This document shows positions 46,006 to 55,362 of a DNA stretch of 64,000 nt, one piece after another. A model generated the notes under the pieces. It was not told the origin of the DNA and did not search any database. It saw only the letters and a list, made by a program, of their open reading frames with translations. This stretch comes from Echria macrotheca (taxonomy: Eukaryota > Ascomycota > Sordariomycetes > Sordariales > Schizotheciaceae): the NCBI GenBank assembly GCA_030411725.1, contig MU839827.1, forward strand, positions 4,161,027 to 4,225,026. The letters are read 5' to 3'. The stretch's first letter is position 1. Every line of letters starts with the position of its first letter. A program made the position numbers and the translations under genes.

Positions 46006-47472
46006 TCAGTCGTAGTTGAAGAGAACGCTGATCGACTCTCCGTGGTGTACCCGCCGGATGGCCTCAGCAAAGATGGGCGAAATGTCCAGAACATCAAGCC
46101 TGGCCCCGAAAAGGGCCTTGTGCTCGTGCTGAGGAACCGAATTGGTCACAACGATCTTGTCCAGAGCCGAGGCGTTAATCCGGTTGATGGCGTCGCCGCT
46201 GAAAACGCCGTGTGTCACGAGGGCATAGATCTTGCTCGCGCCCTCCTTCTTGAGCAGCTTGGCCGCTCTCGTAATCGTGTTTCCGGTATCTACAATGTCG
46301 TCGATCAAGATGCAAACGCGGTCCGCGACATTGCCCACCAGCATCATGCTGGCGTTTTGTCGCTCCGTGATCTTGGTGGGACGTCGTTCCTATTCCGAGT
46401 TAGGCAGTGACCAGAAGATGGCCGGAGCTATCTACCTTGTGGATGAGGGCAAAATCAACTCCCAGGCTATCGGCAATCGCCGTGGCCCGCTTGGCACCTC
46501 CAGCGTCGGGACTGATGATGACGGCATCTTTGTAGTTCGGGATGTTTTGCATAATGTACCGCTTCAGCAACGGCCTCCCATACAAGTTGTCGACTGGTAC
46601 GTCAAAGAAGCCTTGCACTAGACGGGGTTAGATAGTCCCAGGCCGGCCGAGGTGGACTTACCTTGAGGATCGTGAAGATCCATTGTGATGACTACAGCTG
46701 TCAGCTACCACATCATATCAGATGAAAAAGACATACCGTGATCGGCGCCAGCGCACGTCAAAAGATTAGCCACCAAGGTACCGGCCTGAGCAACCCAGTG
46801 CTTGTAGCCGGGCTTGGCTTGGAATGCGCTGACAAGAGAGAGGTTCTCATAGTCATGCTTGGTGAAAAGTCCCTGAGACGAGGTCGAGTCCGAGTGGTGG
46901 TGACCGTTGACGCCGTTGGCAAAGTACGTGTCCCCATTCACCTTGCTGGTAGCCGGGGGAGACTGGGGTCCGTTTCCATTGGCCAACGATGTCTTGAGCA
47001 GGCGTGATGTGATATCGGCGCCGTTGGCGCCGTTGCTCAGAGTCGCGCTCTTGGGCTGCCCGGGTCCTGGGGTGGCCGGCACGCTCTCGAAAGTGTATTC
47101 CTTCTTGCCGTTCTCCGAGGGGGCCTTGAACAGCGGTGCACCGGCCTTGTTGTAAGGCAGGTCAGGCTGTCTCGAATAGGGAAAGAGGGGAAGTACAGCA
47201 GTGACGCGGCGGGCAGATCCGGTCTTGCAGGCGGATATCATGATACAAAGGTCCATGAAGTGGTCGTTGAGCTTGGCGCCATTGCCGCCAAAGCCAGTCT
47301 GGATGATGTAGACATCTTTACCACGGACCGAATCCTTGATCTCGCAGCGGCTCTCTCCGCATTCAAACTTGCCCAGGACCCGGTTGCACTGTGGGATGCC
47401 GAGGACGGCGCAGACACTCTCGACCAGCTTGGGATGCGAGTTGCCACCAAGAATCACAATATTGCGGACCAT
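46006..47472 (-). CDS. PRS1: Ribose-phosphate pyrophosphokinase (PRPP synthetase) Prs1-type subunit with non-homologous insertion
   Basis: Exons are complement(46737..47472), (46662..46691), (46436..46611) and (46006..46389), giving 441 residues. The enzyme makes PRPP from ribose-5-phosphate and ATP for purine, pyrimidine, His, Trp and NAD synthesis. It begins NIVILGGNSHPKLVESV. FPYSRQPD (97-104) is followed by an insertion of about 125 residues rich in Gly/Asn/Ser, matching in position the non-homologous region that marks yeast Prs1. The catalytic core then resumes with AGADHVITMDLHDPQGFFDV, SPDAGGAKRA, an ERRPTKITERQ loop and the PRPP-binding motif CILIDDIVDTGNT (340-352). Exon 2 is only 30 nt and intron 1 only 45 nt. 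Yeast Prs1 works in heteromeric complexes with other Prs subunits. No other subunit gene is in this window. Confidence 0.95.
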
Positions 47473-48929
47473 GCTGATGGCTCTCGCGGGTTAGGGCCGA
47501 ACAGCTAGAAATGCTCCGAGGGGTGCCAAAGGTCGTGAGCAGTGGCTGTTGACCGATGCCGGAAAGGTGGGAGTGAGCGCCCGGCGGGTAAGGTCCCAAG
47601 ATGCAGTGCAGTGGGACTCAAGCGCCGCGGTTACCGACAGCGGCGGCGGGGAGGAACGCGCTCACGATATATGAGGCTCTCCTGCGTGATCCAAGGGTCG
47701 GGTGCCGTGCAATGGCACAATGACAAGTCCTTTGCTCTGGGAGGGGGGCTGTGGTGGAGGACTATTAGCCGGCAGAAGGGAGGGTCCTCAGGTGTTGTCC
47801 GGTAACTTCTCGTCCGCTGGCCGGTTCCCACAAAGAATGCCGAGGATAGGTCAAAGGCTGCCGTGGGAGGACTCAAACACCGAGCCGACAGTGGGGAGGA
47901 ACAGAGAGAGGGGGGAAAGAAATGGAGGAAACAGAAAGAACTAGAGTTGCAAGGGAATCATCTTGGCTCTGAATGGAATCGACAGAAGCCTGGGGTGGGT
48001 GATGGTTCACGGCTGCTCATCGCGGGGCAACCCAGGACAGAAGGGGGGACGGGAAGAAAAAACACAACGGCCCTTGAAAAGTTTTTGCGGGTTGTATCCA
48101 CGCATGGAGCTTTTTGTCGCCTCTCACCTGGCCTTTGACGTCGCCATGGACCAGCGCCGGGGTACCGGGGTACTTGTGTGTTTGCCGATGGCTTTGTCGC
48201 TGGCTTTGCGAGATTTTTTCGCCTCGCATGGGCTTTTGCGGCCAGTGGGCCAGGGTTTCGCTCGCCTCCTGTTTCATTGGCTGGGAGCGTTCAATTGCAG
48301 CACCTGCTGCCGTCTGCTGCAGGCAGTTGCAGCCGCCGTCCAGGTGCATGGAGGAGGGGTCGCAACACTGTCAGTTCACCGTCAGATCTGTCCGGTCCAG
48401 CCTCCTACCCCACAAACGTGAGGCAGGCCGTTGCTGTGTCTCATTTTGACCATGTGGTTAGTGAGGTATGAAAATGGTGCCAGGACCGACGGACGAGCTA
48501 GTCATCACGCTGGCCGGGGGTTTTGTATATAGACAAGGGAAAAGTGACAGGTCGTCCTCTCCATTGGCTTGTCAGGTTATGGATGCCGCCGAGGCAGAAG
48601 TAGGGCAACACCGGATGCCGACCGGAGCATTGACGAGAGTAACGTAGAGTCAAGGCGAGCCTGTGGTAAGTCTGAGGTATTTGTACAATACCATGCCAAG
48701 TCTGGGGAACACGCAAACATTACTAGCAACTAGTCACCTATTACCGGTGGCCAAGGAGGATATGACGCATGACAGGAATATCTGATGGACCAAAGCGGTG
48801 ACGGGGCGCATGTTGTCCCATAACCACTTTGTAGGCTGGAACCTTGATAGGCAAGCTCTGAGTGAAGCTCTGCAAAATCAGCATCCAAAATGGTGTCATC
48901 CTCCGGCTTCGGCACGCTGTTTCTAGCTT
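47473..48929. promoter_or_regulatory. PRS1 upstream region and spacer
   Basis: This contains the PRS1 promoter and leader (C/T-rich on the minus strand). I see no frame with protein character up to about 48.73 kb. Beyond that, the weak minus-strand coding signal described separately begins. Confidence 0.4.
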
Positions 48930-49090
48930 GAGGCCGGGCTTCTATTCTTGTCAAGGGGTTCGGCGCTTCATCGTCAGGGGCTAAATCATGTCAGTTACCA
49001 TTAGCTTGTAAGTATCTCTTCAAAAGTTCAAATAGACGGCTGTTTGCAAAGAGTGGATCGCACAAGTTTTCAACTTGGTTTCTGGGACAC
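48730..49090 (-). CDS. Possible small protein gene, fragmentary signal next to RPC9
   Basis: Two minus-strand frames look protein-like: NLCDPLFANSRLFELLKRYL (in 49000..49070) and ARPQARNSVPKPEDDTILDA followed by an acidic/helical stretch (ending by 48730). They can be joined by a 57-nt intron at 48942..48998 (GTAACT donor, TAG acceptor), keeping frame. I could not place a start codon with confidence. Upstream sequence runs into the RPC9 leader. I do not recognise the family. It may be a real short divergent gene, or chance open frames. Confidence 0.3.
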
Positions 49091-49233
49091 AGTTTGGTCG
49101 TTCGAGAGCAGTGGCAGGCAAGATAGCAGATACGCACAGACCATACCAGCACTACCCGACAATTATTTGACGAGAACGAGAAGCTCCAATCGGTCCTCCA
49201 CGCCCAATTTCTGTCGTTAGCCAACCGAACACC

Positions 49234-49759
49234 ATGAAGGTCCTCGAAGCACAGACTGCACTCCTATCCAACTATGAGGTGTACCAGCACATTGTGGACA
49301 CTTATAAAACCGACAATGCCAAAAAACGGCGAATCCCGGGCAATCTCGCCATGATGGTGACCGAGGTGAGTAACGTACCGGCTCTCCCCGCGACCAGGCC
49401 GGCAAGCTAACCGACGGCAGGTCCTCGGTTACCTCCGCACAGCTCCTAGCCCGCTGGCAAAGCAGGATGAGACGGGTGCCTACAGTCCGGAGGCGCTGCC
49501 CCGGCTGATCGAACGGCTCAGCGAGGAAAACTTTGGCAGCGAACTCACCAAGGCCGAATTGCTCATGATCTTCAACCTCCGGCCTAGCAATAACGCTGTT
49601 TTGAGCACGACAATCGAAGACATGATAGAGCGCTTCACCGAAGAGGAGCAGGCCAGGCTGGTCGAAGTCTTTACCGAGGTGCTGGGCAGCAACCCGCCCG
49701 ACCCTGTCGAAGCCGCCGAGGACGAGAGCGCTATTCCATCCATCGAGAACGGACAATGA
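49234..49759 (+). CDS. RPC17: RNA polymerase III subunit Rpc9 (Rpc17, CGRP-RCP family)
   Basis: Exons are 49234..49365 and 49421..49759 (55-nt intron, CTAAC branch point), giving 156 residues. It begins MKVLEAQTALLSNYEVYQHI, the conserved N-terminus of the Rpc9/Rpb4-like family. The helical HRDC-like part follows: VLGYLRTAPSPLAKQ, LTKAELLMIFNLRP, and an acidic C-terminus with EDMIERFTEEEQARLVEVF. Rpc17 pairs with Rpc25 to form the stalk of Pol III, which recruits TFIIIB for transcription of tRNA and 5S genes in the nucleus. Its stop is 28 bp from the stop of the convergent Rho-like gene, so the mature transcripts must overlap. Confidence 0.93.
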
Positions 49760-49787
49760 GCCGAGGACGCATATCGAGATTCATTCT

Positions 49788-50461
49788 CTACATAATGCTA
49801 CAACCACCATCGCTCTGGCCGCCCTCCTCCGTGGTCGTCTCCACGGCGGTTCTGCATATATCGTCAAACGCTTCGGAGAGCAGCTCGCCCGTCACGGCCG
49901 AGCACTCCATGTACTTATCGGCCCGCATCTGCTGGGCCACGCCGTACGCCTCCTGCGGGAGTATGATACCATTGGGGTCCTCCTCGGACCGCAGATCCCT
50001 CTTGAGACCCAACACTAGCACAGGGGTGACGTCGCCCGCCTGGAATGTTGTTCTGAACTCTTTCATCCACTGGGACCGTCAGTATAGGGGACGATAGGAT
50101 TGGCAGAATGACGGACGACTCGTTGGAGGTTGATGAGACTCAGCCTCTGGCTGATGTCGTAGCAGATGATGACAAGGTCGGGCTGGAGCAGGCGCCAGGA
50201 CTCGGGGCTGGAGGTATCATAGAACTCAAAGCGATACTTTCCGATGCGGGAGCGGATCTCGAAGACGAAGGGCTGGTCCAGGTCTCGGAGGAGGGTGATG
50301 GTAGCAGGTCCATGAAGGGCATGACGACCCTGGCTGATCCTCCTGCGACGGCTGTTAGTGTTTGAGTTCAGGAGTAAAGCTGTAGATACTTACGAGAGAA
50401 AGGTTGTTTTGCCGCACTTTTCATCCCCGAGGAGCAGGATGGTGATTGTGTGTTCCTCCAT
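49788..50461 (-). CDS. Divergent Rho-family small GTPase with altered catalytic motifs
   Basis: Exons are complement(50394..50461), (50117..50342) and (49788..50069), giving 191 residues. The P-loop reads GDEKCGKTT, so the lysine and Thr are kept but the Ras-12/13 positions are Glu and Lys. The switch II motif, normally DTAGQ, reads DTSSPE. The base-recognition motif GLKRDLRS and the CSAVTG box are Rho-like, and the protein ends in the CAAX box CSIM, so prenylation is expected. I see no good match to the switch I threonine. These changes suggest low GTP hydrolysis, as in Rnd-type Rho proteins, but that is inference. The donor of intron 2 is ambiguous between GTCCGT (used) and GTCGTC one codon upstream. 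Tail-to-tail with RPC17. Confidence 0.82.
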
Positions 50462-51087
50462 TGGACATGTGCGGTGACTGAGGCAAGTGTTCTGACATTT
50501 CCTAGCCTTAGGGAAGTCCTGTATATCTCAGTTCAGCTGGATTCAAAAGTCGGTGGTTAATTGCCGCAGGCATGCCACCGACCAACCACACCTAACCACA
50601 CCTACATACCGCTAGACCAAGATCCCTCCCACCGATCACCGGCGCCGTCTTATCGATAAGCCGACTCGGGCTCTGATTTTGCGACATGAATTTCTCCACA
50701 CGCTGTTCTCCAACTTTGAGCATGAGGGGTGCATATAACGAATGAATTCTTAAAAAAATAAGTGGTTCCGTCTGGATGAATCTACTGCTGCTGCGACCGA
50801 GGCCAGGCGGCAGCAGCTCCAGTGTGTGGATCTTTTCTGTCACGGCGTCGCGGACAGCAAAAGGAAGAAGAGGAAGAGAAAGGGGGTTCAACTGCTGGAC
50901 GGCCGTGATACCGACGCGTTTGATTCAAGCTCGAGGTCTAGTTGTAAATCACGGCTCGAAAAGCGGCGCCACCACCACGATTCCCACGAGGACGACGCCG
51001 ACAACAACAACTCGCGCGAGTTTCACCACCACCACCACCACCACCACCACCACCATTCCCACAACAATAACGCGACAAGCCGACAAA
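50462..51087. promoter_or_regulatory. Divergent promoter region; contains an in-frame upstream ATG for PUS3
   Basis: This region separates the Rho-like gene start (50461) from the PUS3 start chosen here (51088). From 50776 the PUS3 frame is open without a stop, and a CCA-type triplet repeat occupies 51024-51055. TATCGATA occurs near 50650. Confidence 0.45.
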
Positions 51088-52938
51088 ATGGCCGAACCAA
51101 GCGACCAACCAGTCGACGACTATACAACCTGGACGAGAGAGTCACTCCTCGAAAGGGTCCGCGAACTCGAAGCACAACTAAAAGAGAAGCCATCACAACC
51201 ACAACCACAACCACAAGACCTTCCAAAACCCCCACCACCACTCCCATCACCATCACCACCAACGGCACCACCACCAACAGCAGCAGGCAAAAAAGAAAAA
51301 GGAGCAAACCCAAAAAAGAAAAACGCCCAAAGGAAAATGGACATGTCAAAATACTCAACCCGCCTGGTGGCCCTGAAACTAGCCTACCTCGGCAAGAACT
51401 ACAACGGCTTCGAGCACCAGCCGAGCGCGACCCAGCCGACGATAGAGGGCGAGCTGTGGAAGGCTTTGACAAAATCCTGCCTGATCAGCCCGGGGGGTTC
51501 ATCCCCCGAAGAACAGATCGACTTCGGGCCGTTCGAGTATTCCAAGTGCGGCCGGACGGACCGCGGCGTGAGCGCGTTCGGCCAGGTCATTTCGCTGCGG
51601 GTGCGGAGTAATCGGCCTGTCCAGCCTGTCCAGGACAAGGACAAGGAAGAAAACACACAAGACCAGGACACGACGACGGTGATGATAGATAATAAGCACG
51701 GCGGCGAGAAGAAGAACGATGGCAACGGGATGATCATCACTCCAGAGATAAATAAACCGGCGTGGGACCCCGTCGCCGACGAGATTCAATACGCAAAAGT
51801 GCTCAACCGGCTGTTGCCGCCTGATATTCGCATCCTCGCCTGGGCGCCCGCGCTGCCGGCCAACTTCTCGGCGCGCTTCTCCTGCAGGGAGAGACAGTAC
51901 CGCTACTACTTTACACAGCCGGCGTTCCTGCCGATACCATCATCCTCTGACGCGCTTCCGACCGGTGCTACCACTATAAAAAACGGGTGGCTCGACATCG
52001 ACGCCATGCGCGCCGCGGCCAAGCTGTTCGAGGGCGTCTACGACTTCCGCAACTTTTGCAAGATCGACCCGACCAAGCAGCTGACCAATTTTACGAGGCG
52101 CATTTTTGAGTCAGACATTGTCGAGGTCGACGGCGCCAGCACGGCGCTGCCCTATCTTGATCAAACCGACCTAAAACCCGTGGGTCTGTCGCAGGCCGTA
52201 TATCCTAAGGTTTACTACTTCCATGTGCGCGGGTCTGCCTTTCTGTGGCACCAGATCCGCCACATGGTCACGGTTCTGTTTCTTGTCGGCCAGGGGCTCG
52301 AGAAGCCCGAGATCGTGTCCGAGTTGCTAGATGTGACCAAGTGCCCGCGGAAACCGAACTATGTGATGGCGGACGAGGTTCCTCTGGTCCTGTGGGACTG
52401 CATCTTTCCGCAGCTTAGCGAGGATGTGGCGGCGGCGGCGTCGGCGGGCGAGGGTCTGACGATCGATGAGGATGCGCACAACCCCGAGGTCGAAGTGAAC
52501 AATAACCTGGTGGACGCCATGGACTGGGCGTGGGTCGTTGAGCCGGGGTCGCATACCGGTCTGGTCGCACAGCTGTGGGAATTTTGGAGGGAGAAGAAGA
52601 TGGACGAGCTGCTGGCCAGCCGGCTGCTGGATTGTATATCGACGAGGGTTGACCCGGGGTCGCAGCATGTCCCAGGGAAGACGGCGAGGAATGGGCCGGC
52701 CAGCCAGCGGATCTTTGAGGGGGGCAACGCCGGCAGGTCGATGGGGACGTACGTGCCGATGCGGAAGCGGCCGGTGCAGGCGTCGGTCGACGAGATCAAC
52801 GACAAGTGGGCGCAGAGCAAGGGGTTCGCGAGCGCCGAAGAGCTGACGCGGACGAAGCACTGGCGGAGCGCCATCAAGGCGGCCAAGGCGAGCGCTGGTG
52901 GTGGTGGTGGTGGTGGTGGTGGTGGTAGGAACCCATAG
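51088..52938 (+). CDS. DEG1: tRNA pseudouridine synthase Pus3/Deg1 (positions 38/39)
   Basis: This is a single exon of 616 residues from MAEPSDQP. The layout is a short coiled coil (about 15-35), a Gln/Pro-rich and Lys-rich linker, then the TruA-type catalytic domain: VALKLAYLGKNYNGFEHQP and the signature SKCGRTDRGVSAFGQV with the catalytic Asp158. CRERQYRYYF, FEGVYDFRNFCKID and SAFLWHQIRHMVTVLFLVGQ follow. Two insertions rich in Asp/Lys separate core elements. The tail carries an in-frame run of ten Gly from a GGT repeat. The family isomerises U38/U39 in the anticodon stem-loop. In yeast it acts on cytoplasmic and mitochondrial tRNAs. An in-frame ATG at 50776 would add a basic 104-residue extension. 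Convergent with GPI15, 64 bp between stops. Confidence 0.94.
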   Translation: MAEPSDQPVDDYTTWTRESLLERVRELEAQLKEKPSQPQPQPQDLPKPPPPLPSPSPPTAPPPTAAGKKEKGANPKKKNAQRKMDMSKYSTRLVALKLAYLGKNYNGFEHQPSATQPTIEGELWKALTKSCLISPGGSSPEEQIDFGPFEYSKCGRTDRGVSAFGQVISLRVRSNRPVQPVQDKDKEENTQDQDTTTVMIDNKHGGEKKNDGNGMIITPEINKPAWDPVADEIQYAKVLNRLLPPDIRILAWAPALPANFSARFSCRERQYRYYFTQPAFLPIPSSSDALPTGATTIKNGWLDIDAMRAAAKLFEGVYDFRNFCKIDPTKQLTNFTRRIFESDIVEVDGASTALPYLDQTDLKPVGLSQAVYPKVYYFHVRGSAFLWHQIRHMVTVLFLVGQGLEKPEIVSELLDVTKCPRKPNYVMADEVPLVLWDCIFPQLSEDVAAAASAGEGLTIDEDAHNPEVEVNNNLVDAMDWAWVVEPGSHTGLVAQLWEFWREKKMDELLASRLLDCISTRVDPGSQHVPGKTARNGPASQRIFEGGNAGRSMGTYVPMRKRPVQASVDEINDKWAQSKGFASAEELTRTKHWRSAIKAAKASAGGGGGGGGGGRNP

Positions 52939-53002
52939 CCCAAAATAAATAACCCCCCCTTATTGATCAGAATCCGTCCGTAAAATGGTTGAACGTGAGA
53001 AC

Positions 53003-53767
53003 TCAATTCTTGTGGCCGTCCCTCCCATTATACCACCCGCCCCCCTCCATAGGCGCCTCATGCAAACACCCCCTAACCCCCCTCCAAACGGCCTCGACAA
53101 TCTTGCGTCTCGGCAACAACCTAGGAAAAACAACAACAACCTCCTCCTCGCCCTCGACCACAACGATCAGGTAGTACCGCACCTCAAACCCCCTGAACGC
53201 CTCGTTGATCAACACATCCCTAATCTTCTCGGTGGGTATGAACCGCGTCGTCGCCGGTTTTGCTTCTTTTCCACCCATCCCCCAAGGCCAACATATCCCT
53301 CCCAACAGGTTCCCCGTCGTCGTGGACGTCTGGATCCCCAGCCCGCGGAGGACGAGGAGGGACTCGGTCGTGTGTAGTGGGATTGTCAACGACAGATATA
53401 GCACCGCCATGGCGAGGGCGAGATGGGTCCATTCGGGCAGGTTGGTGGTGATTTGGGTGGATATAAATTGGCCGGCGGGGGAGAGGCGGGCGCGTTCGAG
53501 GTGGTGGGTTGTTAGGGACCAGAGGTAGAGGTGGTGCTGCTGGGGGGAGAGATCTGAGGGGAAGGAGGAAGAGGGGGGGAGGAGGAGGGCGTGGAAGCGG
53601 ATGTAGAGCGTGAAGAGGGTTATGATGGCCACGAGGAGCCGGAGGACGGTTAGGCTTGTTAGGGCTAGGCGGAGCGGGAGCGTCAGGGGCGGGCGGGTGG
53701 TTACGGTGAATTCGGCGGTTGTGGGGGATGGGCGGCGGATGTAGAGATGGGGGGGTGTTGTGAGCAT
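53003..53767 (-). CDS. GPI15: GPI-GlcNAc transferase subunit PIG-H (Gpi15)
   Basis: This is a single exon of 254 residues. There are two hydrophobic segments (about 31-58 and 112-131). Then comes the PIG-H domain with TESLLVLRGLGIQTSTT, FIPTEKIRDVLINEAFRGFE and EVVVVFPRLLPRRKIVEAVW. The protein is a non-catalytic part of the ER membrane complex that transfers GlcNAc from UDP-GlcNAc to phosphatidylinositol, the first step of GPI-anchor synthesis. The motif RFIPTEKI(R/Q)DVVINE is highly conserved in fungi. Codon use is C-rich. It is one of two genes here serving ER glycan pathways, with OST4. Confidence 0.94.
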   Translation of the reverse strand: MLTTPPHLYIRRPSPTTAEFTVTTRPPLTLPLRLALTSLTVLRLLVAIITLFTLYIRFHALLLPPSSSFPSDLSPQQHHLYLWSLTTHHLERARLSPAGQFISTQITTNLPEWTHLALAMAVLYLSLTIPLHTTESLLVLRGLGIQTSTTTGNLLGGICWPWGMGGKEAKPATTRFIPTEKIRDVLINEAFRGFEVRYYLIVVVEGEEEVVVVFPRLLPRRKIVEAVWRGVRGCLHEAPMEGGGWYNGRDGHKN

Positions 53768-55362
53768 TTTTTTTTGTTTGTGTCCCCTTTTCCTCTCTCT
53801 GTGTGTGTTGCTTCGGTGGTGGTGGTGTTGAGGTCGTTGTTTGAAGGTCGAAGGTGGTTGTAGTCGTCGGCGTCGTCGCAGTCATGAGGTCTCGAATCGC
53901 GCGACTGTGGCCAGTTCCAACCTAATAGACCCTATGTCACCTTCGATACGGAATCATTGTCGTCGAGAATCCCAAGCTGCCGCGCAGTGTCGTCGTCGTT
54001 GGTGTTGTTGACAACCGTAACAATTTCCAGTCACCGGTCATCGGTCATCGGTCACCGGTCACTGGCCACTGGTCTCCAGTCCTCGGTCCTCAGTCCAAAT
54101 CCCAATGCGCTATCGATAAGCCCGCACGACCCACTGCAGTCCCCACCCACCCACTGACCCTCCGTTTATCAATCCAAATTCCAGCCCACAATTTCAACTG
54201 TAATGGTTAATTCGGTTAGAAGGCTCCCGATCTTCTCTCCGCATCTATCCCATTTCCATTTCAAGAACCCCCCAGCGGCGCCCAGTGCGAACCTCGCGGT
54301 GGCCACCCACTCGCACGGGTAGCCTGCGACTTGCTGCGCGCGGCCCTAAGCAATGAAGATGACCCTTGAGGGAGGTTCCACTCTGCAGAGACATCTTCAC
54401 CGTCAGGTGGCGTGCTGGATTACGATCGCTGGGGGATTTGGGATAGGGTGGAGAGATGGGGAAGTCGACTCCGATTTTTTGGTGGTTTTTTTTGTGTTTC
54501 TCTTTTTCCCTGGCACTGTGCTGTAGGGGAAAAAAAATGAGACACAACTACCGCTCGAACACCTTCCATTTAGCTCCAAACCTCACCACCACCAAACCAC
54601 ATATTCCACAACATCATGCTCCAGGGAACAGCCCGTTTCCGTTCCTCTGAGTCCCTCCGTGTGCTGGTATTGTTCAATACAAAGTCTCCATTCGAATTTG
54701 CAGAGTAGCTAGTGGCAACCTGCCGGTTACGTTTTCACCTACCTCAGTACTGTCCCAATCCCCAAGTAGTTGCCGTCCCTCCTCTTATTCGAAATATAAA
54801 TAAAGATCACCCTTACTTCCCGTACCAAAGCAACCAACCCTCGGGTATCTTCCCAGGTATAATTACACTTCTGCACAGCATCAGATAGACAGCGTGGCTA
54901 ACCGCCCAACCTAGTAGTGATTCCTTTAACTTGTCTAATAGTAACCACCACGTTACAAATCTCCCAGAATGCTCCACACAGGAACCAGAGGCAGCTCATC
55001 CTCCCCCCGAATACCTCGCAAACAATAACCCCTTCCTTCGCTAATCTCCCATGTAATAATCCCCTTCCCAGTGCCCACCCAGCAACAGTACCCGTCCGAC
55101 CGCCAAATTCCAAACAGATTACCATCCTCCAAAATACCCACCCACATGGTTATATATCACCTCACGCATCACAACAGGTGTGTGAATTCGCCCCTCAGAA
55201 TCGAAACGCACACGACGGCTCGAACCGTTCCGACAGTCGTACGTACGCAACCGCGCCGCCCGGTGGTCCTCTCACACCCTGGCTCTGACTTCGTTCTAGG
55301 CTAGGCTTGGGCTTCTCTGGCCGGCATTTCCGCGCATTCAGAGTCTCGGGCTCGCCGTCCTT
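53768..55362. promoter_or_regulatory. GPI15 promoter and spacer
   Basis: The GPI15 promoter and leader lie at the left. Heptanucleotide repeats at 54028-54097 are listed separately. TATCGATA occurs near 54112. From about 54650 the sequence is less GC-rich. No convincing coding frame is seen, and the right end should hold the RasGEF 3' UTR. Confidence 0.4.
54028..54097. repeat. About ten copies of a 7-bp repeat (consensus GGTCAYC)
   Basis: Successive units read AGTCACC, GGTCATC, GGTCATC, GGTCACC, GGTCACT, GGCCACT, GGTCTCC, AGTCCTC, GGTCCTC and AGTCC. The register is kept for about 70 bp, with more divergence toward the right. It lies about 260 bp upstream of the GPI15 start. Confidence 0.85.

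Noticed and set aside
48981..48998. 18-nt intron joining the two minus-strand segments near RPC17
   Set aside because: It is too short to be spliced. A 57-nt alternative (48942-48998) was used instead, and the whole model is kept at low confidence.
54028..54097. CRISPR-like array
   Set aside because: The units are 7 bp with no spacers and the sequence is a eukaryotic nuclear genome. It is a simple direct repeat.
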